From assembly GCA_947441895.1 (NCBI GenBank), contig CANEUT010000023.1, positions 1 to 14,983 of the forward strand: DNA of 14,983 nucleotides. The letters run 5' to 3'. The stretch is from Rickettsiales bacterium (GTDB lineage Bacteria > Pseudomonadota > Alphaproteobacteria > Rickettsiales > UBA3002). Below, piece after piece: positions 12,711-14,983 of the stretch. The position numbers were made by a program, and so were the translations under genes. Each line of letters opens with the position of its first letter. Position 1 is the first letter of the stretch. The notes under the pieces are model-generated. The model ran no database searches. It worked only from the letters and a program-made list of their open reading frames with translations, and had not been told where the DNA came from.

Positions 12711-12730
12711 ACCTTTCAGGTGAAGTTGAA
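12702..12730 (+). terminator. Perfect 13-bp hairpin at the 3' end of 6S RNA
   Basis: TTCAACTTCACCT and AGGTGAAGTTGAA pair without mismatch around a TTC loop. The left arm overlaps CCATTCA, which would close the 6S RNA stem, so the two foldings compete. There is no U-run downstream (CTTATGTT), so simple intrinsic termination is doubtful; a processing or protection role is possible. Confidence 0.5.
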
Positions 12731-12838
12731 CTTATGTTGGCTCCGCAATATCGTCTGCTGACGATCGCTCCGCGCAGCACATGCTGGCTTAAGGCTTGCG
12801 CACCCAGTTCGCTTAAAATCTCCAGGTGAAGATAGTTT

Positions 12839-13144
12839 TTATTGGGTGAATGCCGTTGGAATCGGTGCTAGCGCTGCTGGTGCAGCAACCGGCGCGGCTG
12901 AGGCAACACTGGTCGGCACCGACGATGGCGACACAATCCGCCCCACCAAACGCCCCTGAATGTCAGTGATGCTACCGCCACCCACCGGATCCATCTCCAC
13001 CTTGCCAAAATTACGGCCCTCACTATCAATCAGGGTGAAACGCTGGGTAAGGCTGCCCATTTTTGGCTCGGGTTTGGCGCAAGCGCTGAGCGCCAGAACC
13101 GAAAGGGAAACGACAATCATTTTTGTGGTGAGCGAGTGACGCAT
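12839..13144 (-). CDS. Small putative lipoprotein
   Basis: A 101-aa protein with a typical lipoprotein signal: MRHSLTTK, a hydrophobic core, and the lipobox L19-S20-A21-C22. The mature part has a compact segment (about 30-70) with FTLIDSEGRNFGKVEMDPVGGGSI and IQGRLVGRIV, which reads like a short repeated beta motif. An Ala/Pro/Val-rich tail follows. I cannot name a family. The frame is open to 13198, but the ATG at 13144 has AGAGG five bases upstream and leaves the signal peptide intact. It lies between 6S RNA and the cyclo-ligase gene on the opposite strand, an unusual insertion into that order. Predicted location: periplasmic face of the inner or outer membrane. Confidence 0.75.
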   Translation of the reverse strand: MRHSLTTKMIVVSLSVLALSACAKPEPKMGSLTQRFTLIDSEGRNFGKVEMDPVGGGSITDIQGRLVGRIVSPSSVPTSVASAAPVAAPAALAPIPTAFTQ

Positions 13145-13233
13145 ATGAACCTCTAAAGTGGGTTGTTGCAAAAGACGATCTATCTCTAGCCATAGCACGT
13201 CACGGTTAAGGAACCATTAACTGACCAGAATCA

Positions 13234-13263
13234 TTGCAATGGCCAAAAGACTGGGCATATAGT
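13234..13263 (+). promoter_or_regulatory. Promoter of the cyclo-ligase gene, probably leaderless
   Basis: TTGCAA (13234-13239), an 18-nt spacer and TATAGT (13258-13263), with only 6 nt to the ATG at 13270. No Shine-Dalgarno precedes the ATG. This is the strongest leaderless candidate in the window. Confidence 0.5.
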
Positions 13264-13269
13264 TTGCGC

Positions 13270-13854
13270 ATGAATAATCGAGCCCTCACCACCGAGAAAC
13301 GCAAACTGCGCGAACACATGCAGCGGCAGCGTTCACAAATGCCGCATGCCGCCATGCTCACCGCCAGCGAGGCCGTTGCAAGGCATTATGCCGACCACCC
13401 CATTCTGGCTTTTGCACCCTCACTCGCGGGCTACATAGCCATCCGCGGTGAACTGGATGTAAAACCCATTTTCAGCCTTATGGAGCGGTTCGAAAAACAA
13501 ACCTCCCTGCCCTGCATCGCCGAGAAAAAAACGCTCATCTTCCGTGAATGGAAACTGCACGACGCGCTGGTGCGCCACCCCACCCTGGGTGTGGAAGAAC
13601 CTGCCGCCAATGCGCCCAGCACCATGCCCGCAATTATTCTGGTGCCGCTGCTCGCGTTCGATGGCGAAGGCTATCGCCTTGGTTATGGCGGCGGCTATTA
13701 CGACCGCACCATAGAAGCCATGCGCCAGTTCGATACGCCGCCGCTATTTATTGGTGTTGGTTATAGCATGCAGGAGATCGATCAGGTGCCCACCGATGAC
13801 CATGATGCGCCGCTGGATGGGATTTTAACAGAGCTCGGTGTCTCAATATTTTGA
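13270..13854 (+). CDS. fau: 5-formyltetrahydrofolate cyclo-ligase
   Basis: A 194-aa enzyme that uses ATP to turn 5-formyl-THF into 5,10-methenyl-THF. The N-terminal basic stretch KRKLREHMQRQR (10-21) fits the phosphate-binding Lys/Arg of the family. YIAIRGELDVKPI (55-67) is the substrate region, and LVPLLAFDGEGYRLGYGGGYYDR (124-146, shown by its ends) is the ATP/Mg signature with GYGGGYYDR complete. The frame extends to a TTG at 13234, but the ATG at 13270 fits both homology and the promoter. Synteny with zapA and 6S RNA (E. coli zapA-ssrS-ygfA) supports the name. The YmdB gene follows 132 nt later on the same strand. Confidence 0.93.
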   Translation: MNNRALTTEKRKLREHMQRQRSQMPHAAMLTASEAVARHYADHPILAFAPSLAGYIAIRGELDVKPIFSLMERFEKQTSLPCIAEKKTLIFREWKLHDALVRHPTLGVEEPAANAPSTMPAIILVPLLAFDGEGYRLGYGGGYYDRTIEAMRQFDTPPLFIGVGYSMQEIDQVPTDDHDAPLDGILTELGVSIF

Positions 13855-13862
13855 TAAAACGA

Positions 13863-13924
13863 GCTTTAACGGAGTTCAATCGGCATAGGTACGATTGAAC
13901 GACACGGCCATTGAGGCCGAAAGC
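13863..13924. repeat. Palindromic element downstream of the cyclo-ligase gene
   Basis: GTTCAATCG (13874-13882) and CGATTGAAC (13892-13900) are a perfect 9-bp inverted pair; outer GCTTT and AAAGC (13863-13867 and 13920-13924) continue the symmetry. The flanks GGAG before and GACACGGC after match the GGAG...GAGCACGGC frame around the core at 14769-14893, with a different stem sequence. Confidence 0.5.
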
Positions 13925-13945
13925 CTGCGTGGCGCTTGAACGCAA
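13919..13945 (+). repeat. 27-bp repeat upstream of the YmdB gene (copy of the one before efp)
   Basis: Reads GAAAGCCTGCGTGG to TTGAACGCAA; 25 of 27 positions equal the - strand at 2775-2749. Its orientation towards the downstream gene is the same in both places. It ends 2 nt before the hairpin that covers the YmdB gene start. Confidence 0.6.
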
Positions 13946-13947
13946 TA

Positions 13948-13988
13948 ATGCTTCTCTTTCTGAGCGTTTCGCTTAGAAAGAGAAGCAT
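13948..13988 (+). promoter_or_regulatory. Hairpin hiding the ribosome site and start codon of the YmdB gene
   Basis: Left arm ATGCTTCTCTTTCTGAGCG (13948-13966) and right arm (13970-13988) form a 19-bp stem with one G-U pair and a TTT loop. The right arm contains the purine-rich AGAAAGAGAAG that would serve as ribosome site, and the first two bases of the ATG at 13987. In RNA this should block initiation unless opened. The left arm begins with another ATG, in frame with the gene. Confidence 0.8.
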
Positions 13989-14772
13989 GAAGATATTATT
14001 CTGTGGTGATGTAGTGGGACGCAGCGGACGCGACGTAGTAAAACGTCAGGTGCCGCTGCTGCGCAAAGAACATGCGCTCGATGCGGTGATTGTGAACGTC
14101 GATAACGCCGCCGGCGGCTTTGGCATCAACGCGGAAACACTGCGCGATTTGGGCGGCAATGGCATCGACATCATGACCGGTGGCGACCATGTGTTCGACC
14201 AGAAAGATGCGCCATCGCTGCTTGGCAACACCGCCAATTTGCTGCGCCCCCACAATTTCCCCTCCACCGTTCCCGGCACGGGTTGCAAATTATTTACGCT
14301 GGCAAATGGCAAAAAACTTTTGGTGCTGCATTTGCTGGGGCAAGTGTTCCACAAAGAATATCTCGATAGCCCCTTCGCTTGCGCCGAGGCGGCACTGGCA
14401 CCCTATAAGCTGGGCAGCAATGTCGATGCGATTCTGGTCGATATGCATGCCGAAGCGACGAGCGAAAAAATGGCTATGGGGCATTTTCTCGATGGCAAAG
14501 TGTCGCTGGTGGTCGGTTCGCACACCCATGTGCCCACGGCCGACACGCGTATTCTCCCCAAAGGCACGGCCTATCAAACCGATGCGGGCATGTGCGGCGA
14601 TTATAATTCCATTATCGGGTTCGACCCAACCGGCCCCATGCAGCAATTCATCCACAAATATCGCAAGCAACGCATGGAACCAGCCAGCGGCAACGGCACA
14701 CTTTGCGGTGCCATGGTGGAAACCGGTGACAACGGGCTCGCCATCAGCATCACGCCGTTACAAATAAAGTAA
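13987..14772 (+). CDS. ymdB: YmdB/TIGR00282 family metallophosphoesterase
   Basis: A 261-aa protein of the calcineurin-like group whose studied members (B. subtilis YmdB, DR1281) hydrolyse cyclic nucleotides and influence biofilm and gene expression. Metal-site residues by alignment to the family: D8 (FCGDVVG), position 39-40 (VNVDNAAGGFG), 67-68 (TGGDHVFD), H154 (VDMHAEATSEK), and H179 and H181 (GSHTHVPTAD). Two ligands differ from the usual set: Asp39 where Glu is normal (NGEN) and Asp67 where Asn is normal (GNH). The C-terminal YQTDAGMCGDYNSIIG is typical. The ATG at 13987 gives the canonical MKILFCGDVVG start; an in-frame ATG at 13948 would add 13 residues. The stop lies inside a palindromic element. 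Confidence 0.92.
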   Translation: MKILFCGDVVGRSGRDVVKRQVPLLRKEHALDAVIVNVDNAAGGFGINAETLRDLGGNGIDIMTGGDHVFDQKDAPSLLGNTANLLRPHNFPSTVPGTGCKLFTLANGKKLLVLHLLGQVFHKEYLDSPFACAEAALAPYKLGSNVDAILVDMHAEATSEKMAMGHFLDGKVSLVVGSHTHVPTADTRILPKGTAYQTDAGMCGDYNSIIGFDPTGPMQQFIHKYRKQRMEPASGNGTLCGAMVETGDNGLAISITPLQIK

Positions 14773-14893
14773 GGTTATTCTTTTGATATAGTTGCAAGCT
14801 GTTCGAGGCAAGCCGCGCGGAGTGTATATTTAATACATGAGCACGGCGCGACCGATGAAGAGCGCCGCAAATAGCACAAAAGAATAACCTTAC
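14769..14893. repeat. 125-bp imperfect palindromic element with 17-bp perfect ends
   Basis: GTAAGGTTATTCTTTTG (14769-14785) and its exact reverse complement (14877-14893) border the element. At its middle is TGTAT-ATTTA-ATACA (14823-14837), flanked by GGAG and GAGCACGGC. The TAA of the YmdB gene and the TTA stop of the convergent gene each lie in an arm, at the same place. It is built like the element at 5731-5835. It may act as a two-way terminator. Confidence 0.8.
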
Positions 14894-14983
14894 TCGGCGT
14901 CTTCTTCGTCGTGCTGCTTGGCCTTGCGCTTTTCCGATGGGGTGCGGGCCTTGGCAAGTTTGCCTTTTACACCATCCCACACA
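14890..14983 (-). CDS. C-terminus of an unidentified protein (cut by the window edge)
   Basis: The last 30 codons of a - strand gene, VWDGVKGKLAKARTPSEKRK and on to DEEDAE, followed by TAA. The tail is strongly charged, basic then acidic, as in many disordered C-termini. Codon third positions are GC-rich like the metabolic genes here. The family cannot be recognised from this fragment. It converges on the YmdB gene, with a palindromic element between and overlapping both stops. In many alphaproteobacteria yebC follows ymdB on the same strand; this opposite-strand fragment does not look like the YebC C-terminus. Confidence 0.55.
   Translation of the reverse strand, partial: VWDGVKGKLAKARTPSEKRKAKQHDEEDAE

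Noticed and set aside
12509..12829. 106-codon + strand frame over the 6S RNA region
   Set aside because: Position, promoter and sequence fit the 6S RNA, the frame begins at the -35 box, and its product has no protein-like features.

Overview
The window is chromosomal DNA from a bacterium and looks alphaproteobacterial. Reasons: the EF-P and ZapA sequences, the order coiled-coil protein - zapA - 6S RNA - 5-formyl-THF cyclo-ligase - YmdB family, the linked tkt/gap/pgk/fba block, and intergenic spaces full of 'TGTCATCCCGG'-type and palindromic repeats like those of Rickettsiales/Holosporales-like or other deep alphaproteobacteria. The exact order cannot be named from sequence alone. All recognisable genes are intact except the two cut by the window edges.

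Layout. 1-1008 (-): truncated gene for an exported, very proline/alanine-rich protein. 1183-1983 (+): inositol-monophosphatase family gene (suhB). 2164-2727 (-): efp. 2912-3481 (+): YkgJ-type cysteine-cluster protein, whose stop overlaps that of the convergent thiE. 3478-11454 (-): a carbon-metabolism block read tkt, DUF952 gene, gap, pgk, small unknown gene, fba (class I, DhnA type), thiE. Two small + strand genes (7310-7552, 7676-7846) interrupt it between gap and pgk, behind a strong Pho-box promoter. 11641-14772 (+): coiled-coil gene and zapA (coupled), 6S RNA with its own promoter, 5-formyl-THF cyclo-ligase and a YmdB-type phosphodiesterase. A lipoprotein-like gene (12839-13144) points the other way between 6S RNA and the cyclo-ligase. 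The last 94 bases hold the C-terminus of an unidentified - strand gene.

How the parts fit. Transketolase, GAPDH, PGK and class I aldolase make up lower glycolysis/gluconeogenesis plus the non-oxidative pentose link. The GAPDH carries residues associated with NADP use, which suggests a gluconeogenic or anabolic bias. ZapA and 6S RNA belong to division and to stationary-phase control of RNA polymerase.

The most unusual material lies between genes. (i) Four phased 11-bp Pho half-sites are followed by nine G and a -10 box, driving an unknown small gene. (ii) A near-perfect 19-bp hairpin covers the ribosome-binding site and start of the YmdB gene, with a second in-frame ATG at its other end. (iii) About 105-125-bp imperfect palindromes share a TGTAT-N5-ATACA core; they supply the last codons of pgk and the stop codons of two convergent genes. 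(iv) A compound repeat holds two hairpins with mutually complementary loops. (v) Several genes have -10-like boxes 6-8 nt before the ATG and no Shine-Dalgarno, suggesting leaderless mRNAs.
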